Assembly: GCF_024181285.1 (NCBI RefSeq)
Contig: NZ_CP051201.1
Coordinates: 930,001-994,000 of the forward strand
Direction of reading: 5' to 3'
Source: Treponema sp. OMZ 790
GTDB lineage: Bacteria; Spirochaetota; Spirochaetia; Treponematales; Treponemataceae
Length of the DNA: 64,000 bases
In this document: piece by piece, positions 42,374-51,581 of the stretch
Position numbering within the stretch: position 1 is the stretch's first letter
Layout of the letters: every line of letters begins with the position of its first letter
Position numbers and translations under genes: made by a program
The notes under the pieces: model-generated
Told to the model about the DNA's origin: nothing
Databases searched by the model: none
Seen by the model: only the letters and a program-made list of their open reading frames with translations

Positions 42374-42718
42374 ATGATAATAAACAAAAATGAAGTGCCG
42401 AAAAAAGTTAAACCCAATCTCCGCGGCGGTAACGGTGAGATAAGCGTAATAGAATTTTTAAGTGTCAGATCGGTCAAAAACTGCCGTATGTTTTCCGAAA
42501 TGACTGTTCCGGTTGGAGCAAGTATAGGAGAGCACGTGCATACAGGTGAAACCGAAATCTACATTATCCACGAAGGCAAAGGTCTTGTTACGGATATGGG
42601 TGAAAAGCAGGAAGTCGGTCCCGGCGATGTAGTAATTACCGAGGATAATCAACTTCACAGTCTTGAAAATACAGGTGCTGTTCCCATGGTGTTAACAACT
42701 CTTGTAATAACGCATTAA
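42374..42718 (+). CDS. cupin-domain protein
   Basis: This 114-residue single cupin barrel has metal-site motif 1 GASIGEHVHTGETEIYIIHEG (HxH...E) and motif 2 GDVVITEDNQLHSLENTG. These folds bind a metal and small ligands, and the substrate is unknown. GAGGTG precedes the ATG. It has its own promoter and precedes the redox operon by about 100 bp. Confidence 0.88.
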   Translation: MIINKNEVPKKVKPNLRGGNGEISVIEFLSVRSVKNCRMFSEMTVPVGASIGEHVHTGETEIYIIHEGKGLVTDMGEKQEVGPGDVVITEDNQLHSLENTGAVPMVLTTLVITH

Positions 42719-42821
42719 AAGAATTACCCGGCTAAATATATAAACCCTTATAGATAATTTTAAAATTTATTATTGCGTTTTTTTTGACTTTGGTATATAA
42801 TCTTTTTTCAAGGAGATTTAT

Positions 42822-43655
42822 ATGAACGCAAAAAAAAATAAAGCTTATCTCAATTGGTTTGTTTTCACTGTGCTTTTAACCTGTGCTACATTTTTAACCT
42901 CATTTTTTCCGTTGTGGGCAAATGTTCCTATCAACATTATCGCTCCTATTGTCGTGCTGTTTGCATGCAAAATGGTAATGTTTGAGCGGCTAAAACTTTC
43001 AACCCTCATCATAATGAGGACTCTTATCGTTTTGGTTTTATTTAACCTTATGAACGGAGACTTTTTTGTTAAACTTGTTCTAATTTTTTTGGTTATCAAT
43101 ATTTTGGAAGCAACTTTTACAGATTTATTAAAAAATAAACAACCGTATAATTTTGTTACCGGTCTTGTTCTTGCCGCTTCCGTTTTCTGTCTTGCAGGTT
43201 CTTGGCTGCCTGAATATATGGGCCCTCTTACCGGTATTTATAAGGCTGAAGCAGGAGTTTTCGGAGAAGGACTTTTTGCTTCTAAAACCGTTTTTACGGT
43301 AGGAACCGTGTCTTGGATTTTGGCCTATACTCTTTGGAATTGGCTCTTTGTAATCGGAGAATTCGGACCTTCCGTTGCTCTTGAACATGTAGGCATTCTC
43401 CTAATGCCTCTTTTAGGAATATGTATCACCGGCACTCCCGGTTTTTGGCTCGTATTCCGTGCAAACTCTCTGACCACAGGAGGAGTTTTTCAAATCTCGT
43501 GTAAAAATTTTGTTGAAAACGAATTTAAACATGAGTCAATGATAAGACTTTGCGAAAAAATAAAAACCTCAAAGTTGCAGTGTATTTTAATGATTGTGAA
43601 CTTAATATTAATGGCTGTTCCGATTGTTATGTTCTTTACGGGTAAGGGATTTTAA
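42822..43655 (+). CDS. DUF5692-like membrane protein, first
   Basis: This 277-residue protein has about eight membrane helices (LNWFVFTVLLTCATFLTSFFP, IAPIVVLFACKMVMF, IIMRTLIVLVLFNLM, FFVKLVLIFLVINILEATF and others). The markers VINILEATFTDL and AYTLWNWLFV recur in the second membrane protein of this operon (VINILEAVYADI, AYDLWNISYC), so the two are related. I associate them with DUF5692, of unknown function. AAGGAG precedes ATG 42822. It is the first gene of a probable five-gene redox operon. Confidence 0.72.
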   Translation: MNAKKNKAYLNWFVFTVLLTCATFLTSFFPLWANVPINIIAPIVVLFACKMVMFERLKLSTLIIMRTLIVLVLFNLMNGDFFVKLVLIFLVINILEATFTDLLKNKQPYNFVTGLVLAASVFCLAGSWLPEYMGPLTGIYKAEAGVFGEGLFASKTVFTVGTVSWILAYTLWNWLFVIGEFGPSVALEHVGILLMPLLGICITGTPGFWLVFRANSLTTGGVFQISCKNFVENEFKHESMIRLCEKIKTSKLQCILMIVNLILMAVPIVMFFTGKGF

Positions 43656-43661
43656 GATTTT

Positions 43662-45203
43662 ATGGAAAATTATGATGTCGTTATTATAGGTGCCGGAAAC
43701 GGAGGGCTTGCATCTGCTGCAACTCTTTCTCAAGCCGGAAAAAAAGTATGCGTGTTGGAAAAGCACAATATCCCGGGCGGATGCGGTACAAGCTTTTGCC
43801 GAGGCCGTTTTGAATTTGAGGTGGCCTTACACCAGCTGAGTTCTATGGGAACAAAGGAAAATCCCGGCCCGCTTCGCAAGCAATTCAGACGCTACGGAAT
43901 CGAAGATAAAATCGAATGGATTCCTATCGAGTCCTTGTACAAAATCAATTTGCCTGATGGGCGAGGGATTACTCTTCCTGCCGATAAGGAAGAAGTTCAA
44001 AAAAAACTGATTAAAGAATTTCCGGCAGAAGCGGAAAACATAAAAAGGTATTACCAAACCGTTTATAAGTTCAATGAAGAGATAAATTCTTTTAGGGCAA
44101 AAAGTGCGGGCTCTAAAGGAGAACCTTCGAGGCTGAAAAAATGGCTTACCAAAACATTATTTCCTTCCGTATATCCTACCTTGACAAAGTATGCCGTACG
44201 AAGTACGCAGGATGTTCTTGACGAGTTTTTTAAAGATAAGGCTCTGCAATTATGCCTTTCCGCCTATTGGTGTTTTATGGGAGTCGCTCCCGAAAACTTT
44301 CCTTTCACGATTCTTGCAATGTGTACTTATATTTACACAGAGGATAAGCCCTTTTATGTAAGAGGCGGTTCTCAAGTTATAAGTCAGGCCCTTACCGAAA
44401 TGATTCGGGAAAACGGCGGAACCATTTTATTTAATAGAAAAGTTGAACGTATTATTATTGAAAACGGAAAAGCTTGCGGTGTTATCGATGATGAAGGACA
44501 GGAGTTTAGAGCAAAGAAGATAATATCCAATATTTCGCCGACTCAAACCTATGCAAAACTTTTGCAAAAGGAAGAGCTTCCCGATTCAGTCCGCTCGTAT
44601 TTTAAAAGTTATAAGCCGGGTATTTCCGCTTTAACTTGTTTTATCGGACTGGACTGTCCGCCGGAAACGATAGGTTTTACCGATTCTTTTAATTTGACCT
44701 ATGCGAGTTTGGATGCAAATGAAGATTTTAAAAATGCCTATAAGCTTGATACTTCAATCGATCCGATTATTTCTACATGTTACACAGTAGATGATCCTAA
44801 AGTTTCACCTCCGGGTACAAGTATAATCACTGCCGGAACTCTTAAATATTCTGAAGCCTGGGAAAAACTTTCGCCTGAAGAATATCATCAAAAAAAATAT
44901 GAACTTGCTTCGACGATAATTGACAGGCTTGAAAAACGCTTTCCCGGTTTACGAAGCCATATCGAAGAAATAGAAGTTGCAACTCCCTTAACCCATATGC
45001 GGTATCTTGGACATCCTTCCGGGGCTATTTATGGATATGAACAAGATTTACGCTCTTCGGTATTTTTCTTTCCTGCAACCGATAATGCTATTCCTAATTT
45101 GGTTTTTGCAAGCGGATGGGTAAATACCTGCGGTTTCGGCCCCAATTATATGTTCGCCGATAGGCTTGCATCGTCATTATTAAAGGAGATGGACAATGAG
45201 TGA
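43662..45203 (+). CDS. phytoene-desaturase / retinol-saturase-like FAD oxidoreductase
   Basis: This 513-residue flavoprotein of the COG1233 group has an N-terminal dinucleotide fold VVIIGAGNGGLASAATLSQAGKKV, then LEKHNIPGGCGTSFCRGRFEFEVALHQLSSMG, a FYVRGGSQVISQALTEMI segment, RKVERIIIENGKACGVID and a C-terminal FAD part ASGWVNTCGFGPNYMFADRLA. Members desaturate carotenoids or saturate polyene chains such as retinol. No other carotenoid genes are seen here, so the substrate is unknown; an isoprenoid or fatty chain in the membrane is plausible. It overlaps the reductase gene by 8 bp. Confidence 0.85.
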   Translation: MENYDVVIIGAGNGGLASAATLSQAGKKVCVLEKHNIPGGCGTSFCRGRFEFEVALHQLSSMGTKENPGPLRKQFRRYGIEDKIEWIPIESLYKINLPDGRGITLPADKEEVQKKLIKEFPAEAENIKRYYQTVYKFNEEINSFRAKSAGSKGEPSRLKKWLTKTLFPSVYPTLTKYAVRSTQDVLDEFFKDKALQLCLSAYWCFMGVAPENFPFTILAMCTYIYTEDKPFYVRGGSQVISQALTEMIRENGGTILFNRKVERIIIENGKACGVIDDEGQEFRAKKIISNISPTQTYAKLLQKEELPDSVRSYFKSYKPGISALTCFIGLDCPPETIGFTDSFNLTYASLDANEDFKNAYKLDTSIDPIISTCYTVDDPKVSPPGTSIITAGTLKYSEAWEKLSPEEYHQKKYELASTIIDRLEKRFPGLRSHIEEIEVATPLTHMRYLGHPSGAIYGYEQDLRSSVFFFPATDNAIPNLVFASGWVNTCGFGPNYMFADRLASSLLKEMDNE

Positions 45204-46359
45204 TCTTAAAACTCTTATTATAAGCCGTATGGAAAACGGAGCAAATATATTAAACGAATTGGCTGTTTCAAAAAAAATAGGGAAGGATATTACGGTTGAT
45301 GCATCGGCTGTCGAGAAAAAAATTAACCAGTATCATCCCAATATTATGAAACTCATAGTTTCCGAAACCGAAAATATCGGCAATTATGCAAAAAAAATTC
45401 GCTTTGTAAGTGAAACAGGCTTTTTACCGATTTTTGAAGCCGGTCAGTACATAAACCTTTTTGTTCAAATTGAGGGGGTAAGAACTTCAAGACCTTACAG
45501 CCTTTCTTCTTCTCCAAAAGAACGCAGCTATTTTGAAATTATTGTTGCAAGACAAGAAAAAGGTTTTGTTTCCGATTATCTGATTGATAATGTAAAGCCG
45601 GGAGACAGATTTGAAGCTAACGGCCCTGCCGGAGTGTTTCATTTTAATCCGGTATTTCATCATAAAAGACAAGTTTTTTTGGCCGGAGGAAGCGGTATTA
45701 CTCCATTCCTTTCAATGAGCCGGGAAATACTTCATGCCGGTTTGGATCGAGAGGTATTCCTTATTTATGGAACTCGAAACGAAGAGCTTGCCATAAATCA
45801 TGAGGAGTTGACCCATCTTTCCGCCGAGTTTAAAAATTTTCATTATTCTTTGGTTGTATCGAATGACCCTGAATGCAAAAAATACCGTACAGGTTTTATC
45901 GATTCCGAATGTATAAAGGCTCTTGTTCCTGATTATAAAAATGCTACCTACTATATCTGCGGCCCCGAAATTATGAACCAATTTTGCAGCAAGGCTTTAA
46001 CCGAAATAGGTATTTTGCCTAAGCACATAAGACGGGAAATGTTCGGCGCAAGACAAGACATTCAAAGCGAGCCCGGATGGCCCCAAAACTTAAGCGGAAA
46101 AGAAACCTTCACTATAAAGATCGGCGATAAAAAAATTCCTGCCTTATCCGGCGAAAGCGTTCTTACTGCCTTGGAGCGCTCGGGTATCAGAATGAATGTA
46201 TGCTGCAGAAGCGGTGAATGCAGTTTGTGCAGAATCCGTTTGGTTTCGGGAACCGTTTTTACGGCCCGCGGAGTTTTAAGCCGATATGCGGATGAACTTT
46301 TTAATTATATCCATTCATGCAAGGTTTATCCCACAAGCAACTTGGAAATTATTTTGTAA
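45196..46359 (+). CDS. ferredoxin-NAD(P)H reductase with C-terminal [2Fe-2S] domain
   Basis: This 387-residue electron-transfer protein has an N-terminal 60-residue helical extension, an FAD-binding barrel with RPYSLSSSP (about 97-105), an NAD(P) domain with LAGGSGITPFLSM and YICGPEIMNQF, and a plant-type ferredoxin domain at the end: CRSGECSLC plus a later HSC gives four ligands. The order FAD-NAD-2Fe-2S matches class IA/IB oxygenase reductases. In this anaerobe-like genome it more likely passes NAD(P)H electrons to the overlapping flavoprotein. An operon partnership is inferred from the 8-bp overlap. Confidence 0.88.
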   Translation: MSDLKTLIISRMENGANILNELAVSKKIGKDITVDASAVEKKINQYHPNIMKLIVSETENIGNYAKKIRFVSETGFLPIFEAGQYINLFVQIEGVRTSRPYSLSSSPKERSYFEIIVARQEKGFVSDYLIDNVKPGDRFEANGPAGVFHFNPVFHHKRQVFLAGGSGITPFLSMSREILHAGLDREVFLIYGTRNEELAINHEELTHLSAEFKNFHYSLVVSNDPECKKYRTGFIDSECIKALVPDYKNATYYICGPEIMNQFCSKALTEIGILPKHIRREMFGARQDIQSEPGWPQNLSGKETFTIKIGDKKIPALSGESVLTALERSGIRMNVCCRSGECSLCRIRLVSGTVFTARGVLSRYADELFNYIHSCKVYPTSNLEIIL

Positions 46360-46380
46360 TTTTATTTATGGAGGAATAAG

Positions 46381-47307
46381 ATGTTTTTCTTTACAGGTTA
46401 TACTTTAAAGACTTTACTTGGATTTGTCTTTTTACTGGTTATGCTCATAGGGCTTAATGAATTGACGAGAAGGAGCAAGTGGATTTCGATTATCTTTTAT
46501 GCCGCTTTACCGATTGTTCTTTCTATCTTTGTTTGGCCTCTTACAACTGCAAACGGAGGTTCAGGCGCAACTTGGTTTGCATGGGTAAAAACTTATTCGG
46601 CTTTGGCCGGTGTCATAGGTTTTATGCTTTTGCGCTATGTAAAAAAACTTGAAACAAATAAGTTTATGCTTACCTTTCCCATGCTGATTTTGGTTATCAA
46701 TATTTTGGAAGCTGTTTATGCCGACATTGAATGTTATTCAATGCATGGCGTAGTACGCGGAGGACTTTTGATGGAAGGAGGTCCTTGGAATATTATAAAT
46801 GCTATTGCAGGTATCTTCCTTTGTCTTTCTCTTTCCGGCTGGCTAAAAATAAAGATAAGCAATACAAAATCACGGGATATGATTTGGGCCGATCAATTAT
46901 GGTTTTGGATTATTGCATACGATTTATGGAATATTTCTTATTGCTATAACTGTATTTCGAACCGCTCTTTTTATGCGGGATTTACATTGATAGTTTCTTG
47001 TACGGTTGCGGAATTTTTCTTCCGAAAAGGTGCATGGCTTCAGCATAGGGCTCAAACTCTTGCTATCTTTGCAATGTTCTCTCTTACCGCCAATTATGCT
47101 TCATATACGGATTGGTTCGGTATTACCTCAACTCAAGCCCCGGCTCCTAAAACCGTATTGGCTATTGCTGCTTTGATAGTAAATGTTGCCGTATTTGCTT
47201 ACGAACTGTATATTATAAGCAAAACAAAGCGTAATCCGCTTAAAGAAGAAGTTTTTACCGATTTAAAATCATACAAGGCTATACTTGCAGAAAATAAATT
47301 GGTATAA
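46381..47307 (+). CDS. DUF5692-like membrane protein, second
   Basis: This 308-residue protein has about nine membrane helices, beginning LKTLLGFVFLLVMLIGLNEL. Shared markers with the first membrane protein are VINILEAVYADI and AYDLWN; it adds EGGPWNIINAIAGIFLCLSL and YNCISNRSFYAG. GGAGG lies before ATG 46381. It bracketed the two redox enzymes with a related protein on each side, hinting at a membrane complex or a lipid-substrate carrier. The function is unknown. Confidence 0.72.
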   Translation: MFFFTGYTLKTLLGFVFLLVMLIGLNELTRRSKWISIIFYAALPIVLSIFVWPLTTANGGSGATWFAWVKTYSALAGVIGFMLLRYVKKLETNKFMLTFPMLILVINILEAVYADIECYSMHGVVRGGLLMEGGPWNIINAIAGIFLCLSLSGWLKIKISNTKSRDMIWADQLWFWIIAYDLWNISYCYNCISNRSFYAGFTLIVSCTVAEFFFRKGAWLQHRAQTLAIFAMFSLTANYASYTDWFGITSTQAPAPKTVLAIAALIVNVAVFAYELYIISKTKRNPLKEEVFTDLKSYKAILAENKLV

Positions 47308-47345
47308 TTCTATATTCGATATATTTTTATATATGGAGGTTTATT

Positions 47346-47762
47346 ATGGCAAACGAATTTAAGGCAAAAGCCGAAATCGATTTGGGCGAAGGTTTTAAAG
47401 TTGAATGTGAGGCATCCGGCAAAAAGATTATTGCAGATGAACCTGTCAGTTTCGGCGGAACCGATTTGGGTATGAACCCGATCGAAGTTCTTTTGAGCGG
47501 CCTTGGGGCTTGCAAGTGCGTTATTTCGAAAATGCTCGCAAAGAAAAAAGGCCTTAAACTGGATTATTTGGCTGTCGAATGTATAGGTTCTTTCAGTTCA
47601 GGAAAGGTAGGACTTTCCGATATTGAAACAATCTATCATATTAAGTCCGATGCTTCCGATGAGGAGCTTGAAAAGTTTATGACCTTGGTTGACAATAATT
47701 GTCCGGTAAACGACACACTCAAAAATCCGCTCCCCATAACTCATAAACTTATTAGAGCTTAA
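47346..47762 (+). CDS. OsmC/Ohr-family protein
   Basis: This 138-residue cytosolic protein has the family's first cysteine in PIEVLLSGLGACKCVISKML and the second in DNNCPVNDTLKNPL. OsmC/Ohr proteins reduce organic and lipid hydroperoxides, though many YhfA-like members lack tested activity. ATGGAGG precedes ATG 47346. As last gene of the redox operon it would fit protection of membrane lipids (inference). Confidence 0.87.
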   Translation: MANEFKAKAEIDLGEGFKVECEASGKKIIADEPVSFGGTDLGMNPIEVLLSGLGACKCVISKMLAKKKGLKLDYLAVECIGSFSSGKVGLSDIETIYHIKSDASDEELEKFMTLVDNNCPVNDTLKNPLPITHKLIRA

Positions 47763-47787
47763 GTCTCTTGTATTTTTTTTGAGCTTT

Positions 47788-47820
47788 AAAGATACGGATT
47801 TATTTAATCCGTATCTTTTT
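47788..47820. terminator. bidirectional terminator between OsmC gene and pcnB
   Basis: AAGATACGGATT and AATCCGTATCTT pair across TATTT, with T on one side and A on the other. The hairpin includes the pcnB stop codon. Confidence 0.82.
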
Positions 47821-48970
47821 GCGTTTCCTGTCTTTTTGTCTTTTTCTTTCGGCGGACATGTTTAACCTGTTTACCCAATTTTGCAGGGCGGGGCTGGCTT
47901 CTTTCCATCGAAACCTTAATTCCTAAGTCATTTAGAGTGCTTTTTACGGCAAATTCCAATTCCCTTCTTTGAGGATTCATTGGGAGAATAAAGTGTCTGC
48001 ATTCTTTGTAAACGTAAGTGTACACTTCTTGAGGAAGTCCTTCAGGGTCTGCAATCAGTTTTATGTAATCTTTTAGTAATGATTTTAAACACTCTCCCTG
48101 TTTTATCTGATGTTTAGAATTGGCTTCTTTATCCAAAAGAGCAAGGTTTTCTAAATACATCTTTTTGAATTTGGAAGAAGAGTCTATAAAAGCGCAGGCT
48201 CCCGGCTGAAGGTAAACATAGAGCTTAAAGTCTAAAAGTTTTTTTATAATGTCGCTTGAGTGCCCGCTAAAAACAATCTTATTTATTTCTTCGGTTATTC
48301 TTGACGGGGACACAAATTCCAATAGATAGGCATTTTTACGTATTTGCAGCTGAACAAAAAACGGAATACTTGAATCGGTCATTGCTGCATACTTTATAGC
48401 CCGAATCATTCTTACCGGATCTTCTGAAAATATAAGTTGAAGCGGAATAATGGGTTTTATCTTTTTTGCTCTTATATCCTTAACCCCGCCTACATAATCG
48501 ATTACGAGCTCGTGAATAGGGTCGTAGTAGAGGGCATTTAAAGTAAAATCTCTCCGGTGTACATCCTCATCAATCGTACCGAATTTATTTCCTATGCTTC
48601 CGTCTTCAGTAGATCTAAAGGTACTGACTTCATATATTTTTTCTCCAAAAAATATATGAACCAATCTAAAACGTCTGCCTATTACTCTGGAATTCCGGAA
48701 CATTTTCCGTATTTTTGAAGGTTCTGCCGAGGTCGCAATATCAAAGTCTTTTGGAACATGGCCTATCAATAGATCCCGTACTGCTCCCCCTACTATGTAG
48801 GCTTCAAAACCTTGAGAATTTAAACGCTGTATAATTTTCACGGCTTCAATGTCTATTTTTTCGGGGGCAATGTGGTGCTCGTCCTTAGTATAGACTAAAG
48901 CCTGCCGAACCTGCTTTCCTTCGGCATTTTGACCGTATCGAACTAACATTTTTGAATGAATATATTGCAT
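47804..48970 (-). CDS. pcnB: poly(A) polymerase / CCA-adding-type nucleotidyltransferase
   Basis: This 388-residue class II nucleotidyltransferase has an active site VGGAVRDLLIGHVPKDFDIAT (GG, RRD-like, DxD) at about residues 59-80. It has the RVIGRRFRLVHIFFGEKIYEVSTFR block typical of PcnB-type poly(A) polymerases, RRDFTLNALYYDP, and EDPVRMIRAIKYAA. The basic C-terminus (KQVKHVRRKKKTKRQ) would bind RNA. CCA is not encoded in any of the four tRNAs seen here, so some enzyme of this class must add it; whether this one does cannot be told from sequence alone. Confidence 0.88.
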   Translation of the reverse strand: MQYIHSKMLVRYGQNAEGKQVRQALVYTKDEHHIAPEKIDIEAVKIIQRLNSQGFEAYIVGGAVRDLLIGHVPKDFDIATSAEPSKIRKMFRNSRVIGRRFRLVHIFFGEKIYEVSTFRSTEDGSIGNKFGTIDEDVHRRDFTLNALYYDPIHELVIDYVGGVKDIRAKKIKPIIPLQLIFSEDPVRMIRAIKYAAMTDSSIPFFVQLQIRKNAYLLEFVSPSRITEEINKIVFSGHSSDIIKKLLDFKLYVYLQPGACAFIDSSSKFKKMYLENLALLDKEANSKHQIKQGECLKSLLKDYIKLIADPEGLPQEVYTYVYKECRHFILPMNPQRRELEFAVKSTLNDLGIKVSMERSQPRPAKLGKQVKHVRRKKKTKRQETQKDTD

Positions 48971-49115
48971 GTAAAAAGGCTTTATGTCAATGAGTACTTG
49001 CTTATTTTTATTAAAATTTTATGGTTTTAGATAAAAAAGCTCTTTAAAAATTCATTGGAATATAGTACAATATTTCTTCTATACATTGCATAATTGGGGA
49101 AGCAGCGAAAAAACT

Positions 49116-50147
49116 ATGACAATAAATAATGCCGGACTCGGAACTATAATCTCTACAGATATCGTTGTTTTAAATGATCATGAAAGAACCTTGGTCGAAC
49201 ATGCTTTCGAGCGATTAAATGAAGAATACAAGTCTGCTGTTTTGGAAATAGGAAAAAAACTCATGGACTTGGAAAGAATGTCGGCTGCAATTTCCCGTTT
49301 TCCTTCAATCCATGAAACAAGCGTTCTTGCCGGCGAAAAACGAAGTCAGGCAACCTTGATAGAAAACCTTTGTAAAACCCCTTCCGATGCCCGCACTCTT
49401 TCAATGCCCACAAAGGCCGTTTTGGGGAGGGGGTTTCTTGTCGCCAAATTCCATATTTTTTCGGCCCTTAGCAAGGTTGCTTCAAATTCCTCATTTTCTG
49501 AAGAAGAAATTGAAGAACTCAGATCCGCTACCATGAATATCATGTTTACTATTATGTCCGAAGATGTATATATTTCGATTTTGGACAGCAATATCTTGGA
49601 TGAGCAAAAACAAGAAAAGGTTGCAAATGCTTTAACCTATCTTTGGGAACACCGCTTGGATCAAAACACAACTTCATTTGCTCCCGTCTTAACCCGTGTT
49701 TGGACTGCCCGTGACACAATAGCCCCCGTATTCGGCACAATGATGGGTACAAGCGAGCTTTTTTTGCTTTCTTCCAAACTGGATGACTCATGGCAAAGCT
49801 TCATGCTTGCAAAACTTTCTAATAAAACGGTAGGACAGTCACTGGAAGAGTTTTTATTCGGTATCTCATATGAGGACATTCTCTATGTCCGCAACCAGCT
49901 TGTAAGCTGTAAGATACCGGCAATGGGCAGGGACGATGTTGCTAAACTTTTAAACAAAAAACTTGATTTTGATAATTCCGATCCGCGTCATTTTTACTCT
50001 TCCTATGTGCAGCGCCGAAACAACGCCGATGCCCGTAAGCGCCTCAACGCCGCCGGCCCCAAAAACACAATCGAAGACTACTACATCAGCTTTCTATTCG
50101 AAAAAGGCTTGGAGCTGAAAGACGGGAAGGCTGAAGGTAGAAAGTGA
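49116..50147 (+). CDS. conserved-looking hypothetical, 343 aa
   Basis: The start is ATG 49116 (MTINNAGLGT); a TTG at 49086 is in frame but weaker. The soluble helical protein contains ISTDIVVLNDHERTLVEHAFERLNEEYKSAVLEIGKKLMDL, a central VWTARDTIAPVFGTMMG, and a basic C-terminus with RRNNADARKRLNAAGPKNTIEDYY. No known domain was recognised. Codon use is like that of the core genes, suggesting a resident spirochaete gene. Confidence 0.65.
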   Translation: MTINNAGLGTIISTDIVVLNDHERTLVEHAFERLNEEYKSAVLEIGKKLMDLERMSAAISRFPSIHETSVLAGEKRSQATLIENLCKTPSDARTLSMPTKAVLGRGFLVAKFHIFSALSKVASNSSFSEEEIEELRSATMNIMFTIMSEDVYISILDSNILDEQKQEKVANALTYLWEHRLDQNTTSFAPVLTRVWTARDTIAPVFGTMMGTSELFLLSSKLDDSWQSFMLAKLSNKTVGQSLEEFLFGISYEDILYVRNQLVSCKIPAMGRDDVAKLLNKKLDFDNSDPRHFYSSYVQRRNNADARKRLNAAGPKNTIEDYYISFLFEKGLELKDGKAEGRK

Positions 50148-50153
50148 GAGGTG

Positions 50154-51449
50154 TTAATTAGGTAAATATTGTGTTTTTTTACCTTTACCATCTTTTATTA
50201 TATTTCCGTTTTCACTAAGACTCTTTAGAAGCCTCGATACGCTTGATGAGCTCATGCCGAATTTTTGTTCTATATCGGAGCGGGAGACTCTTTCCTGATT
50301 TTTTATAAATTCCATTATTTTTACTTCTGTGTCCTTTAGCTTATTATTTTGAAGTATATGGTTTGAATTAACATTGGGCAGCACTATTTTAAAGGCATTT
50401 GCAGTATTTTCGATTACCGGCTTTTGTGTAAGATTCTCGTATGCTCCTATAATTTTACTCATACCTGTTCCGTAGGCTTCAATAAGGTGAAGACGGTAAA
50501 AAACTCCTGCCAAATTCTTATTTCTGCATACTGAAAGCCCCAACATAATATCCTCAAGTAAAATTCCGGGCAAAAGTCCGCCTATAGAAACAAATTCAAT
50601 TCTGTCCGTATATATGCTTATCAATGAGCTTGCACTAAATGAATAGTCCCTATGTACCAATAGATTTAAAAGAGCCTCACGAATTGCTGATGGAGGGTAA
50701 TCCCGTGTGTCTATACGCAGCAGCTTATCAAAGGTTGATCTGGTTTGATTGTGCATGTCGATGTACGCATAAATATCATTCAATTGTTGAATGAGAGAGC
50801 CTGAAAATTCTTTTCTGTCCTTGAAAATACTTTGATCCCTGCCTTCAAATACGGCTGCCTTTACGGAGTGTATACATTGGTCCGATAACAATAATCCCAT
50901 ATTTGTGTATATCTCGTCTTGATTAAATATTTTCAAGGTTTGTTTTTGTTTGGCTCCAAAATCCAATTTTCTCAACTTAAATTCCTTTGATAAGGCATTA
51001 AATGTTAAATTTTGTTCTGTGGAGCGCATATCTTCAAAATTATCACCATCCGTTTCCTTTATCATGTTTCTTATTGCCGTATCGCTTGCAGGGGCGGAGG
51101 ATGAACCCTGCCTGACATATACACCTTCCGGTCTTAAACCTTTTTTAGCAAGATAATAGGGGCGGTTGCTGCCTCTTTGAACGGTAATTTTGATTATTGC
51201 CTTTCCCTGTTCTTGTATTATTTTATAATTAACAAACATTGTTATATCAGGTCTGATTGAATCTCTTATCATATTACTAAGCCGGAGCATTGAATCATCA
51301 ATATCTTTTAGCCCTGCGATTGTGCCGTCATCCTTGACACCGGCATAGACTGTTCCGCCCTTGCAATTTGCAAATGCGATAATCGCTTTTTTGATGTTTT
51401 CATCGATAGTTTCTTTGAGTTCTAAGATTTCACTTTCTTGAAAAATCAA
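50154..51449 (-). CDS. AlbA_2/Schlafen-like ATP-binding regulator
   Basis: TTG 51449 follows GGAAGG with 6-bp spacing. In this 431-residue protein, residues 1-125 form an AlbA_2/Schlafen core (ESEILELKETIDENIKKAIIAFANCKGGTVYAGVKDDG, YYLAKKGLRPEGVYVRQGSSSAPA). The middle (about 240-350) fits the HATPase_c_4 module (YPPSAIREALLNLLVHRDYSFSASSLISIY, EAYGTGMSKIIGAYE). The end is a winged helix (RVSRSDIEQKFGMSSSSVSRLLKSL). Such proteins are usually called transcriptional regulators, often in accessory or defence settings; the target is unknown. Confidence 0.86.
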   Translation of the reverse strand: MIFQESEILELKETIDENIKKAIIAFANCKGGTVYAGVKDDGTIAGLKDIDDSMLRLSNMIRDSIRPDITMFVNYKIIQEQGKAIIKITVQRGSNRPYYLAKKGLRPEGVYVRQGSSSAPASDTAIRNMIKETDGDNFEDMRSTEQNLTFNALSKEFKLRKLDFGAKQKQTLKIFNQDEIYTNMGLLLSDQCIHSVKAAVFEGRDQSIFKDRKEFSGSLIQQLNDIYAYIDMHNQTRSTFDKLLRIDTRDYPPSAIREALLNLLVHRDYSFSASSLISIYTDRIEFVSIGGLLPGILLEDIMLGLSVCRNKNLAGVFYRLHLIEAYGTGMSKIIGAYENLTQKPVIENTANAFKIVLPNVNSNHILQNNKLKDTEVKIMEFIKNQERVSRSDIEQKFGMSSSSVSRLLKSLSENGNIIKDGKGKKTQYLPN

Positions 51450-51528
51450 TTTATACCTTCCTTTGTAGGCAAACTTGTACTTGGGTATATTATAACTTGT
51501 TTTATGTTTCTCGTCAAGTATTTTTGGG

Positions 51529-51564
51529 GAGAACTGACGAGAATGAGGAGAACTGACGAGAATG
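51529..51564. repeat. short direct repeat between two convergent-strand units
   Basis: GAGAACTGACGAGAATG occurs twice with a 19-bp period (51529-51545 and 51548-51564), just after guaA and before the regulator gene. The role is unknown. Confidence 0.8.
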
Positions 51565-51581
51565 GGGAGAATAGTTTTAGG

